From Anisodus tanguticus (Eukaryota > Streptophyta > Magnoliopsida > Solanales > Solanaceae), in contig CM067549.1 of assembly GCA_034509755.1 (NCBI GenBank), positions 41,677,305-41,741,304 on the forward strand: a stretch of DNA of 64,000 nt, given 5' to 3'. The notes under the pieces were generated by a model. That model was not told the DNA's origin, did no database searches, and was given only the letters and a program-made list of their open reading frames with translations. The position numbers and the translations under genes are program-made. Below, one piece after another: positions 12,101 to 23,509 of the stretch. Each line of letters starts with the position of its first letter. The first letter of the stretch is position 1.

Positions 12101-13054
12101 GTAGAGATATTACCGATATAAATGCTACGAAGCGTATCTTTGGCTAGCAAATTTGATATGAAGGACTTAGGAGTTGCTTTGATTTGATCTTAGGTATCGA
12201 ATTCATAAAACTCCACAAGGTCTAGCATTATCGCAGATCTCATTATATTGAAAGACTACTTGACAAGTTTAAGTATTTAAATTTCAATGTTGCAAAGACT
12301 CCAATTGATGTAAGTTTTGCACTTCAAAAGAATAAAGGTGAAAGTGACTCACAATTGGACTATGCACGAGTTTTGGGAAGTTTGATGTATATTATGAATT
12401 GTACACGACCAGATATAGCATGTGCTATCAGCAAGCTGAGTCGATTCACGAGTAATCCCAATCAAACTCATTGGATGGCAATGAAACGAGTCTTGGGGTA
12501 TTTAAAACACACCCAAGACTATGCTTTGCATTATAACAAATATCCCGCCGTGATCGAAGGATATAGTGATGCAAATTGGATCACCGGATCATTTGAAGTT
12601 AAATCCGCGAGTGGTTATGTTTTCACAATTGGGGGTGGGTCAGTGTCTTGGAAATCATCAAAACAGACATGCATCGCCCGCTCTACAATGGAATCTGAAT
12701 TTATAGCTTTAGACAAGGCCGGTGAAGAAGTTTGAATGGCTCCGGAATTTCTTAGAAGATATTCCATTCTGGCCCAAACCTTTGGCTCCTATATGTATAC
12801 ATTATGACAGTCAAGCAGCAATAGGTAGGGCAGGGAGTGTAATGTACAACGGAAAATCTCGTCACATACGACGAAGACACAATACCGTTAGACAACTCCT
12901 CTCTAGTGGCGTTATCACTATTGACTATGTAAAGTCAAGAGATAACGTAGCGGATCCGCTTACAAAAGGCTTATCTAGAGAGGGAGTTAGTAGATCATCA
13001 ATGGGAATGGGGTTAAGGCCGAGGACTAGTCATCATGGCGGTAACTCTACCTAG
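9107..13054 (+). pseudogene. copia gag-pol, array unit 2 (longest open stretch, 818 codons)
   Basis: The gag start at 9107 is out of frame with the rest because of indels before about 9480; the open frame runs 9178-11634. In order it shows Gag, a CCHC zinc knuckle (9894-9935, CFNCGKAGHKAPDC), protease DSG at 10063, the integrase zinc-binding region from 10465, the second integrase Asp at 10831 (DRGGEY) and the Glu at 10936 (AERKNRT). The first integrase Asp is Asn here (codon 10642-10644). A TAG at 11632-11634 stops the frame at the RT border. RT continues at 11650 with YVDD at 12076-12087, shifts near 12145, continues as RNase H from 12355 and shifts again at about 12722. The final TAG is at 13052-13054. 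An intact element would encode one polyprotein of about 1,300 residues. Confidence 0.88.
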
Positions 13055-13633
13055 CGGTAGACCGAGATCCCAAGAGCTAGGTTCAAGGAGATCAAACAAA
13101 GTTGTGATCGACGGTTCAACATTGTCAAATAACTCAACCCATTCTCGGATGAAGACAATGTTCGAAAATAAGGATAAAACCTTATGGCTTGTTAATTAGT
13201 TAATAAAGCATTAAGGTTCTTTAATGATTATCTAATTACGCGAGTGTATGACCGGATAATGCGGCTATAGGACCACATGTTTAGAAATCACCTATGTGAG
13301 TGTTAAGTGTAAGCCGCTTTAAAGGGGAATGACAGGTGAAGGCCCATTCTCTACGCACTCATGAAACCGGGAAGTGTTCATGGTGAAACGAACACAACCG
13401 TGAGAACCATAAATGGTTGAGGGTTGATTGTGTGACTTATGTTGTCTAGGTATACAACAAAGTTCGACGGTTCAAAGATATCAAATCTACCGATTGATCG
13501 AGTATATCCGATATAAGTTCACTACGGAAAGTTCAAAGGGAAACCTACTTATCCAGATGCAGTCAATTCTCGCTTGTATATCACACTTGTCCGCACTTTT
13601 ATATTATAGCCATTCCCCATTCATGTGGGGGAT
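13055..13633 (+). other. copia unit 2 3' untranslated region and polypurine tract
   Basis: Same layout as after unit 1. This copy differs from units 1 and 3 at nearly every CAG/CTG in the stretch, for example around 13055, 13109, 13163, 13240 and 13335. It otherwise matches them closely. Confidence 0.65.
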
Positions 13634-14538
13634 TGTTGGGTATTGATATTGGTGAATGAGAAATGATTGGAAAGAAAAGTGGGAGTTGTCCCACATCGGT
13701 AGTGGAAAGAAAAGTGGGAGTTCCCTCTTGCTTTATAAAATAAGCATTTGTCCCACATCGGTAGTGGAAAGAAAAGTTCTTCTACTTATAAGTAGAATTA
13801 CTCCTTCTTGTCAGTAAAAGGGTTGAGGGGGCAAGGACCCCTCGCGCCGTCGTCGTCGCTCACTCGGCTCGGCTTTGGCTTCGACTTCGGCTTCGGCTTC
13901 GGCTTTGGATTTGGATTTGGATTTGGATTTGGATTTGGATTTGGTCAAATGATCTGATTGATTGATAATCTTTTTGGACCAAATTTTCTTTAATTTTTAA
14001 TTATTTAATTAATCATTATTTAATTAAATTAATTAACTTATCCAATCCTACCCGTCAGTGACCCTGACCCGCGATCCGGCCGGATCCGCGTGTCTGACCC
14101 GCGACCCGATATCTTTTCCTTATTTAAATTTCCCACCATTTTCAGTGGCTGTTCAGAAAGGTTGCAAACCTTTAGAAACAGTACTTCCATGGCTTTAAAT
14201 TCGTTTGATTCCTCAGAATATTACTTACGAATTTTCTGAACAACACAAACTTCTTCTTCTTCTGCATAAACAAATTCTGTGTGATATACTACTGTTGAGT
14301 GGTTCGCCGCTACCGGAATTTGGAGTACTACTATTCGGTAAGATAATCGTTCTATCCTGGGAGGGGATATTCCATCAACCTCGAGTACTTGTGAGGGGAA
14401 TAATTTCCTTAAGGACACACTTTGAACTAAGTGGGCTCGATTATATTCTGAAAAATATTTTTTATTTTTCCAACACTGATTCTGTTCATTATTCAACTAT
14501 TATTGTTTACTGGTTTTTTGGAATACAGATTACTAACA
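13634..14538 (+). repeat. copia array LTR 3 (905 bp)
   Basis: Internal LTR shared by units 2 and 3. It has the same hexamer composition as LTR 2, differs from LTR 1 and LTR 4, and has no flanking duplication. This supports duplication of an LTR-plus-internal unit. Confidence 0.9.
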
Positions 14539-14936
14539 ATCTTAAGGAAATTATATTTTTAGATTAATCTGGATTTTGTTTTGGAGACTAAAACCTGTGT
14601 GGTTTTCTACTCCGTGTGAAATTTCATATTCTGACTTGAAGACATAAAAACTTCGTTGGAATATTAAAGTTCATACTTGTACAACGATTTGAAGAACATA
14701 AAAACTTCATCGTTGCTGTATTCTGGTTTGGAGATTAAAACTTGTGCAGTTTTCTACTCCATATGAATATTAGTATTCTGACTCGAAGTTATAAAAACTT
14801 CGTTGGAATACTAAAGTTTCATAATTATACTGCAATTTGAAGAAATAAAATCTTCATCGTTTAAGTCTGTGATTGAATTGCTATTCTGGTTTTATTAACT
14901 AAAACAGTTTGTCGATTTGACAGTGACAAACGAATA
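14539..14936 (+). other. copia unit 3 untranslated leader
   Basis: Near copy of the unit 1 and unit 2 leaders, with the four GAAG/CTTC motifs kept. It ends at the ATG at 14937. Confidence 0.6.
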
Positions 14937-17900
14937 ATGGCAATTGAGACTGGAACTACCTCTGCATTTACTGCACCAGCGGTTACTCCTACAACCCGTA
15001 CCGCTGTGCCACCGGCTGAGAAACCTGCGAAGTTCACCGGTGCCAACTTTAAAGGATGGCAGCAAAGAATGTTCTTTTGGCTTACCACCCTTGGTATGCA
15101 AAAGTTCACCAGTGAGGACCCTCCCGTGCCTGCCGCCGACATGCCTGACAACCAAAATTTCATGGTTACTGAGGCTTGGAAACAGGCTGATTTTTTGTGC
15201 AAAGGCTACATTTTGAGTGCCTTAGAAGATGACTTGTACAACGTCTACAGTGCAGTAGAGACCTCCAAAGAACTATGGAGTGCACTTGAAAATAAGTACA
15301 AAACTGAAGATGCTTGCTTGAAGAAGTTTGTGGTTGCCAAATTCCTAGACTACAAAATGGTGGATGGAAAAACTGTTGGAACCCAAGTTCAAGAGCTTCA
15401 ACTTATCTTCCATGACCTTATTGCTGAAGGTATGGTAGTAAATGAAGCATTCCAAGTGGCTGCAATGATTGAGAAGTTGTCGCCCTCATGGAAAGATTTC
15501 AAGAATTATCTTAAGCACAAAAGAAAGGAAATGAAGTTGGACGATCTTGTTATTCGTCTCAAGATCGAGGAAGATAACAAAACCGCTGAGAAGAGGTACC
15601 GTAAGACTTCACCAATTGAAGGGGCAAACATCGTTGAAGATACTGCTCTGAAAAAGAACAAGAAAAGGAAGAGGCCTTCTGTAAAGGAGAAGGATTCCAA
15701 TAAGAAAAAGTTCAAGGGCAACTGCTTTAATTGTGGGAAAGCTGGCCACAAAGCCCCAGATTGTCGTCTCCCGAAAAAGAACAAGGGAAAAGGACAAGCC
15801 AATACGGTGGAAAAGAATGATGATATGGATGATCTGTGTGCAATGCTATCGGAGTGCAATTTGGTTGGAAATCCAAAGGAGTGGTGGCTTGATTCTGGTG
15901 CCACTCGACATGTTTGCGCTACAAAAGAAGCATTTGCAACCTATGCTCCCGCTGGACCCGAAGAGGTACTGTTTATGGGAAATACTGCAACAGCCAAGGT
16001 TGAAGGATATGGGAAGATACTTCTGAAGATGACTTCCGGCAAAGTCCTGACTCTCAACAATGTTATGCACGTTCCAACAATTCGGAAGAATTTAGTTTCA
16101 AAGTACTACTCGTCAAAAACGGGTTTATATGTGTGTTGGTTAGTGAGAAAATTGTATTAAGTAAGAATGATTTGTTCATAGGAAAGGGCTACCTCACCGA
16201 GGGCCTTTTCAAACTCAATGTAATGGTTGTTGACAGTATTAATAAAAATTCAGCTTCGTCTTACTTATTGGAGTCAAATGATTTATGGCATGTTCGTTTA
16301 GGACATGTCAACTACAAAACCTTGCGAAAATTGATTAATGTAGAAGTATTGCCTAAATTCGAGTGTTATAAATCTAAATGTGAAATCTGTGTTGAATCTA
16401 AGTTTGTTAAACATCCATATAAGTCTATTGATAGGAATTCAAATCCTTTAGACTTAATTCACACAGATATATGTGATATGAAGTCAATACCATCTCGCGG
16501 TGGGAAAAAGTATTTTATAACTTTTATTGACGATTGCACTCGATATTGTTATGTGTATTTGCTTAATAGTAAGGATGAAGCAATTGATGCATTTAAGCAA
16601 TACAAAAACGAAGTGGAAAATCAATTGAATAAAAAGATAAAAATGATTAGAAGTGATAGGGGTGGAGAGTACGAATCTCCTTTTGCGAGATATGTTTAGA
16701 ATATGGAATTATTCATCAAACTACGCCCCTTACACACCACAATCAAATGGAATTGCGGAAAGGAAAAACCGAACATTAAAGGAAATGATGATTGCCTTAT
16801 TAATAAGTTCGGTTTACCGCAAAGCTTGTGGGGGAGGCTATCCTTACAACTAACCGAATACTCAACAGGGTGCCCCACAAAGAAAAACACAATCTATTCC
16901 ATATGAACTATGGAAAGGAAGAAAACCCAACTTGAAATATTTCAAAGTGTGGGGGTGTTTAGCAAAAGTCCAAGTTCCTTTGCCCAAAAGGGTAAAAATC
17001 GGACCAAAAACTCATGTGGATTGTGTTTTTATTGGCTATGCTACAAACAGCAAAGCTTGTCGGTTTTTGGTTCACAAATCGGACAATCCCGAAATTCATG
17101 TTAACACGGTAATTGAATCAGATAATGCTGAATTCTTTGAAAACATTTATCCGTATAAAATCGAATGTGAGTCGTCAAGTGAAAGACCTAAACGACCGCG
17201 GGAAGAACCAAAGGAAAATACACCAAGTAAAGAGGATGCAAGGCGTAGCAAACGTCAAAGGACATCTACTTCCTTTGGACCGGATTCGTGACATTCTTGC
17301 TTGAAAATGAGCCTCAAACATTTAAAGCAGCAATGTCTTCTTCTGATTCAGCATTTTGGAAAGAGGCAGTCAATAGTGAGATTGAATCAATTTTGAACAA
17401 CCATACATGGGAATTGGTTGATCTTCCTCCCGGAAATAAACCTTTAGGATCAAAATAGATTTTTAAAAGGAAAATGAAAGTGATGGCACTATTGACAAAT
17501 ATCGTGCAAGACTTGTGGTCAAAGGTTATAGACAAAAAGAAGGCCTTGATTACTTTGACACATACTCGCCGGTAACAAGAATAACATCTATTCGGGTGTT
17601 AGTGGCACTCGGCGGCCGTATATGGTCTTGAGATCCATCAAATGGATGTCAAGACAAATTTTCTTAAATGAAAAATTGGAGGAAGAAATTTACATGGAAC
17701 AACCCGAGGGTTTTGTGGTTCCCGTAAAGAAAGGAAAGTGTGCAAACTTGTTAAGTCACTTTATGGACTTAAACAAGCACCCAAACAATGGCATGCGAAA
17801 TTTGACCAAACAATGTTGGCAAATGGATTTAAGATTAATGAGTGTGACAAATGTGTTTACATTAAAAATACTCCAAATCATGAAGTCATTGTTTGTTTGT

Positions 17901-18877
17901 ATGTTGATGACATGTTGATAATGAGTAGAGATATTACCGATATAAATGCTACGAAACGTATGTCTTTGGCTAGCAAATTTGATATGAAGGACTTAGGAGT
18001 TGCTTTGATTTGATCTTAGGTATCGAATTCATAAAACTCCACAAGGTCTAGCATTATCGCAGCTCATTATATTGAAAGACTACTTGACAAGTTTAAGTAT
18101 TTAAATTTCAATGTTGCAAAGACTCCAATTGATGTAAGTTTTGCACTTCAAAAGAATAAAGGTGAAAGTGACTCACAATTGGACTATGCACGAGTTTTGG
18201 GAAGTTTGATGTATATTATGAATTGTACACGACCGGATATAGCATGTGCTATCGACAAGCCGAGTCGATTCACGAGTAATCCCAATCAAACTCATTGGAT
18301 GGCAATGAAACGAGTCTTGGGGTATTTAAAACACACCCAAGACTATGCTTTGCATTATAACAAATATCCCGCCGTGATCGAAGGATATAGTGATGCAAAT
18401 TGGATCACCGGATCATTTGAAGTTAAATCCGCGAGTGGTTATGTTTTCACAATTGGGGGTGGGTCAGTGTCTTGGAAATCATCAAAACAGACATGCATCG
18501 CCCGCTCTACAATGGAATCTGAATTTATAGCTTTAGACAAGGCCGGTGAAGAAGCTGAATGGCTCCGGAATTTCTTAGAAGATATTCCATTCTGGCCCAA
18601 ACCTTTGGCTCCTATATGTATACATTATGACAGTCAAGCAGCAATAGGTAGGGCAGGGAGTGTAATGTACAACGGAAAATCTCGTCACATACGACGAAGA
18701 CACAATACCGTTAGACAACTCCTCTCTAGTGGCGTTATCACTATTGACTATGTAAAGTCAAGAGATAACGTAGCGGATCCGATTACAAAAGGCTTATCTA
18801 GAGAGAGAGTTAGTAGATCATCAATGGGAATGGGGTTAAGGCCGAGGACAAGTCATCATGGCGGTAACTCTACCTAG
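14937..18877 (+). pseudogene. copia gag-pol, array unit 3 (intact gag, broken pol)
   Basis: This copy has the best gag. The frame from ATG 14937 runs 407 codons to 16160, covering the Gag N terminus (PAKFTGANFKGWQQRMFFW), the zinc knuckle at about 15721-15762 and the protease DSGATRHVC. It is lost near 16100, where the sister copies have a CAG-containing site. Integrase resumes at 16133-16699. Further shifts lie at about 16685, 16725, 16810, 17010, 17285, 17610 and 18005. The shared RT-border TAG is at 17456-17458. RT and RNase H are seen at 17738-18013 and 18179-18877 (SDANW, DSQAA). Compared with the others, an Asp next to the integrase zinc-binding cysteines is Tyr, probably harmless to metal binding. 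Confidence 0.85.
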
Positions 18878-19454
18878 CAGACTGGAGATCCCAAGAGCTA
18901 GATTCAAGGAGATCAAACAAAGTTGTGACTGACGGCTCAACATTGTCAAATAACTCAACCCATTCTCGGATGAAGACAATGTTCAGAAATAAGGATAAAA
19001 CCTTATGGCTTGTTAATTAGTTAATAAAGCATTAAGGTTCTTTAATGATTATCTAATTCTGGCAGTGTATGACCAGATAATGCGGCTATAGGACCACATG
19101 TTTAGAAATCACCTATGTGAGTGTTAAGTGTAAGCCGCTTTAAAGGGGAATGACAGTGAAGGCCCATTCTCTACGCACTCATGAAACCAGGAAGTGTTCA
19201 TGGCTGAAACGAACACAACCGTGAGAACCATAAATGGTTGAGGGTTGATTGTGTGACTTATGTTGTCTAGGTATACAACAAAGTTCGACGGTTCAAAGAT
19301 ATCAAATCTACCGATTGATCGAGTATATCCGATATAAGTTCACTACGGAAAGTTCAAAGGGAAACCTACTTATCCAGATGCAGTCAATTCTCGCTTGTAT
19401 ATCACACTTGTCCGCACTTTTATATTATAGCCATTCCCCATTCATGTGGGGGAT
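18878..19454 (+). other. copia unit 3 3' untranslated region and polypurine tract
   Basis: Very close copy of 7221-7797, ending in TGTGGGGGAT before LTR 4. No coding potential that I trust. Confidence 0.65.
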
Positions 19455-20332
19455 TGTTGGGTATTGATATTGGTGAATGAGAAATGATTGGAAAGAAAAG
19501 TGGGAGTTGTCCCACATCGGTAGTGGAAAGAAAAGTGGGAGTTCCCTCTTGCTTTATAAAATAAGCATTTGTCCCACATCGGTAGTGGAAAGAAAAGTTC
19601 TTCTACTTATAAGTAGAATTACTCCTTCTTGTCAGTAAAAGGGTTGAGGGGGCAAGGACCCCTCGCGCCGTCGTCGTCGCTCGCTCGGCTCGGCTTCGGC
19701 TTCGGCTTCGGCTTCGGCTTAGGATTCGGATTTCGATTTGGTCAAATGATCTGATTGATTGATAATCTTTTTGGACCAAATTTTCTTTAATTTTTAATTA
19801 TTTAATTAATCATTATTTAATTAAATTAATTAACTTATCCAATCCTACCCGTTAGTGACCACGACCGCGGCCGGCCGGATCCGCGTGTCTGACCCGCGAC
19901 CCGATTTCTTTTCCTTATTTAAATTTCCCACCATTTTAAGTGGCTGTTCAGAAAGGTTGCAAACCTTCAGAAACAGTACTTCCATGGCTATAAATTCGTT
20001 TGATTCCTCAGAATATTACTTACGAATTTTCTGAACAACACAAACTTCTTCTTCTTCTGCATAAACAAATTCTGTGTGATATACTACTGTGAGTGGTTCG
20101 CCGCTATCGGAATTTGGAGTACTACTATTCTGGTAAGATAATCGTTCTATCCTGGGAGGGGATATACCATCAACCTCGAGTACTGTGAGGGGAATAATTT
20201 CCTTAAGGACACACTTTGAACTAAGTGGGCTCGATTATATTCTGAAAAATATTTTTTATTTTTCCAACACTGATTCTGTTCATTATTCAACTATTATTGT
20301 TTACTGGTTTTTTGGAATACAGATTAATAACA
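19455..20332 (+). repeat. copia array LTR 4, right terminus (878 bp)
   Basis: It ends AATAACA and is followed by the target duplication CTCCA (20333-20337). Its short hexamer tract and small substitutions differ from the internal LTRs. Only 37 bp of outside sequence, target copy included, separates it from the next retroelement's 5-bp duplication. Confidence 0.9.
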
Positions 20333-20374
20333 CTCCACAAATACGCAATCTTGATGATACCAACACTGACAGAG

Positions 20375-20759
20375 TGTCGAGATACAAAACAAAATAAAGG
20401 AAATTTTCTTTGTTGAATTGATTGAATGAATTTGCTATACATTGTGTCCTAATTTATACAAGTGAAAATAGCATATTTCCTAACTAACTTTGCCATATGT
20501 CTAAATGCTATTTGTTATGCTCGTTATAAATTTCAATATATTTATAAGAATGGATATTTACAATATTTGCTGTGCATTTCTTCATTTCATTTTGGGCCCA
20601 TTTTTTGGTTCAGCAGACGCCCACTTCTGCTAATTCATTTCGCGCAGGCCTATTTCGCACATGACCGTAAAATGGTCGACACAAACCTCGACCACATCGA
20701 AAACAACTCTCCTTTTTGCCAAAACTTCATCGTTTGCAAAGAACCATGGATTCCAACAC
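20375..20759 (-). repeat. 3' LTR of the minus-strand copia element
   Basis: On the plus strand it reads TGTCGAGATAC at the left and ATTCCAACA at the right, 385 bp. It is preceded by the target copy CAGAG. Confidence 0.88.
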
Positions 20760-20776
20760 CCCTCCTCAAGGTGGAG
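20760..20776 (-). promoter_or_regulatory. polypurine tract of the minus-strand copia element
   Basis: On the minus strand the sequence CCACCTTGAGGAGGGG lies immediately before the 3' LTR (TGTTGGAATCC), the normal plus-strand primer position. Confidence 0.65.
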
Positions 20777-20859
20777 GGGACGATAGTAGACCCAGCTTGC
20801 CTAAAATCCGGTGGTGAACAGGACCGGTGAGAGACTTTGTAAACAGATCGGCGAGTTGT

Positions 20860-23509
20860 GAAGTAGTAGATAGAACAAAAGAGAGAGAAATCAAGCCATC
20901 AAGAAATTGTTGTCGCACAAAATGACAGTCAATTTCAACGTGTTTGGTTCTCTTGTGAAAATGAGGTTCTTGGCGATACGGATAGCAGCTTGGCTATCGG
21001 AATGCAAAGGAACCGGCAACGTAATTGGAATGGAGAGATCTTGAAATAATCGTACCAACCAGGTGAGTTCTGCAACAACCCTTCTCATTGAATGATACTC
21101 TGCTTCTGCAGAACTGAGAGAGATCAAAGTTTGTTTCTTCGATTTCCAAGAAATAGGAGATCTTCCGAGTGATATATAAAACCCACTAACTGATTTTCAT
21201 GAATTTGGGCAGGTTCCCCAGTGAGAATCGGAAAAAGCTAGGAGCTTGAAAGATGATGAAGAATTGAAGAAGAGTCCCAAATCAGGATTTTTGCACAAAT
21301 ATCAGAGTACCCTCAAAGCAGTTGTTAGGTGAGGTTGTCGTGGATCTTGCATATACTGGCTCAGACGTTGCACAGTAAATGCAAGATCTGGCCTTGTATG
21401 CGTAAGGTAATTTAATTCCCAAGTAAATGTCGATATAAAGTTGGATTCTACAATGGGTCACCTTCATTGATGAGCAATTTAACTGTAGGATCAAGGGGAG
21501 AACACATTGGAGATAAATGTTCAGCATCAAATTCTTTCAAAAGGTCAAGGGTGAACTTTCTCTGAGACAAAATCAAGCCTTGTGACTCCCTCAAAACTTC
21601 AATACCCAAAAAATAATATAAGTTGCTCAAGTCTTTAATTTTGAACTCCTCATGTAGAAACTCTTTAAGTGAATGAATCTCTGAATCATCATTTCCTGTC
21701 AATACTATATCATCAACATAGACTACAACAATAGAAATGGAAGAATATGATTTCTTAACAAACAAAGAATAATCATTTAGAGAATGAGTGAATCCCTTGA
21801 AAATCAAAGCAGATGTTAACTTGGAATACCATTGTCTTGATGTCTGCCTGAGACCATAGATAGATTATTTAAGCTTACAAACATGAGAAGGTGAGGGTGG
21901 AATTATACCATCTGGAAATTTCATGTAGACCTCTTCATTGAGGTCTCCATGAAAAAATGCATTATTTACATCTAACTGAAAAAGACCCCATCCTTTTTTG
22001 AATGTTGTAGCTAAAAGACACCTTATTGTTGTCATGTTCACCACTAGTGAAAATGTCTCATTGAAATCAATTCCTTCCCTTTGTATATCACCCCTTATAA
22101 CCAACCTAGCCTTTAACCTTTCTATACTTCCATCATTGTTATGCTTCACCTTAAAAACCCATTTACTAGGTAAAGTCTTCTGATCAGGAGGCAAACGAAC
22201 CACCTCCCATGTTTTGTAAGTTCTAGGGCTTGTATCTCTTTTTCCATAGCTTATTTCCAACCCTTATGTAGCACTGCATGTTTATAGCTAACAGGTTCTT
22301 GAATATTAGATAAAGTGTTCAGCATCTGACAAGAAAAAGATCAGTGATGGGAAAAGACATAGGACTAATAGAACTTGAAAGGCAATATGTGCTTACATCA
22401 GTTAAATGTACATCACTGCATACATAATCTTCAAGATATGAAGGCATTTTGTGTTCTCTTGTTGATTTTTTTAAGAATGGAAATTGTTTCATAATGTGCA
22501 TCAACATTATCATGAGTAGCAGGAGATTGTACAAGTGTAGAATGAGAGGAAGGTATTGTATCTGAGGAGAGGAAGGAGTAAAAGGAATAGGACTGTTGGA
22601 GGTGGATGGAATAGATGAAGCATGATTGAGAGTAGCAGATTCAGGAGAAGTGACAGGTGTTTTAGGAACAAAAATATCTGGAAATTGAGTAATAGGACTA
22701 GACAAGTGTTTTGAAGGAAAATAGGTATAATTCAAATTGAAAGAAGCAAAAGGGAATTATTCCTCATGAAAGACTACATTCCTTGAGACAAAAACTTTGT
22801 GATCAGTATGACTAAGAACCCTATATCCTTTTTTCCCCCTGTGGATAGCCTAACAACACACAAGGTATAGCTCTAGGATCGAATTTAGTTCTATGAGTTG
22901 TTGAAGTAGACACAAAACAGAGGCAACCAAAACATTTAAGAGTTGAGTAATTTGGTTTGGTTTTGAAAAGTATTTCAAAAGGTGTTTTGTTGTGTAAAAT
23001 TCTGGATGAAAATCTAATAATTAAATATGTAGTTGTTAAAAGACAATCCCCTCAATACTTAATAGGCAAATGATATTGGTATAGAAGAGCTCTAGAAGTC
23101 TTCAGTAGATGTTTGTGTTTTCTCTCCACAACTCCATTCTGTTGTGGAGTAGAAACACAAGAAGTTTGATGTAAAATACCTTGTGAAATAAAAAAATTCT
23201 GATTGAGCAGTCCCACTTTCTAATTCAAAAGCATTGTCAGATCTTACTATTTTAACTTTTGCTTGAAATTGTATTTCTACCATGGTTAAAAAGGATTTTA
23301 GGACTATGAAAGCATTGGATTTAGAGTTTAAAAGAAATGTTCATGTCCCTCTACTGAAATCATCCACAATGGTGAGAAAGAATTGTGTCCATTGTAAGTA
23401 GTTGTTTTATATGGACCTCAAGTATCAATGTGGATTAACTCAAAAATCTTCTTGGAAGAAATATTACTAGATTGGAAAGGAAGCTTAGATTGTCTTGCCA
23501 TAGGACATA
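20860..23509 (-). pseudogene. copia pol, distal half: integrase core, RT, RNase H (decayed)
   Basis: Reading leftward from the solo-LTR junction: an integrase core with stops (DNAFELE and PQQNGVVERKHKHL near 23230-23100); a variable linker at 22735-22319 ending STREHKMPSYLEDYVCSD, the usual lead into copia RT; RT at 22260-21865 (LPSKWVFKVKHNNDGSIERL and QLDVNNAFFHGDL) and 21807-21448 (YVDDIVLTGND); then RNase H at 21127-20891 (SLSSAEAEYHSM, LHSDSQAAIRIA). Several stops and frameshifts separate these parts. The divergence looks like ordinary age decay and is not focused on CAG/CTG. Confidence 0.85.

Larger units (their letters stand above)
1973..20332 (+). mobile_element. tandem Ty1/copia retrotransposon array: LTR-I-LTR-I-LTR-I-LTR
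   Basis: Four LTRs (1973-2889, 7798-8708, 13634-14538, 19455-20332) alternate with three internal regions of about 4.9 kb. All LTRs begin TGTTGGGTATTG and end AACA. The array is bounded by one perfect 5-bp target duplication, CTCCA, at 1968-1972 and 20333-20337; no duplication is seen at the inner LTR borders. This is what recombination between LTRs of one insertion would leave, not three separate insertions. Domain order in each unit is gag, protease, integrase, RT, RNase H, which defines Ty1/copia. Each internal region ends in a purine tract (TGTGGGGGAT) next to the following LTR. No copy has an uninterrupted gag-pol frame. Confidence 0.9.

Noticed and set aside
1973..20332. Three independent neighbouring insertions of the same copia family
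   Set aside because: Adjacent units share single LTRs, and only the outermost ends have a target duplication.
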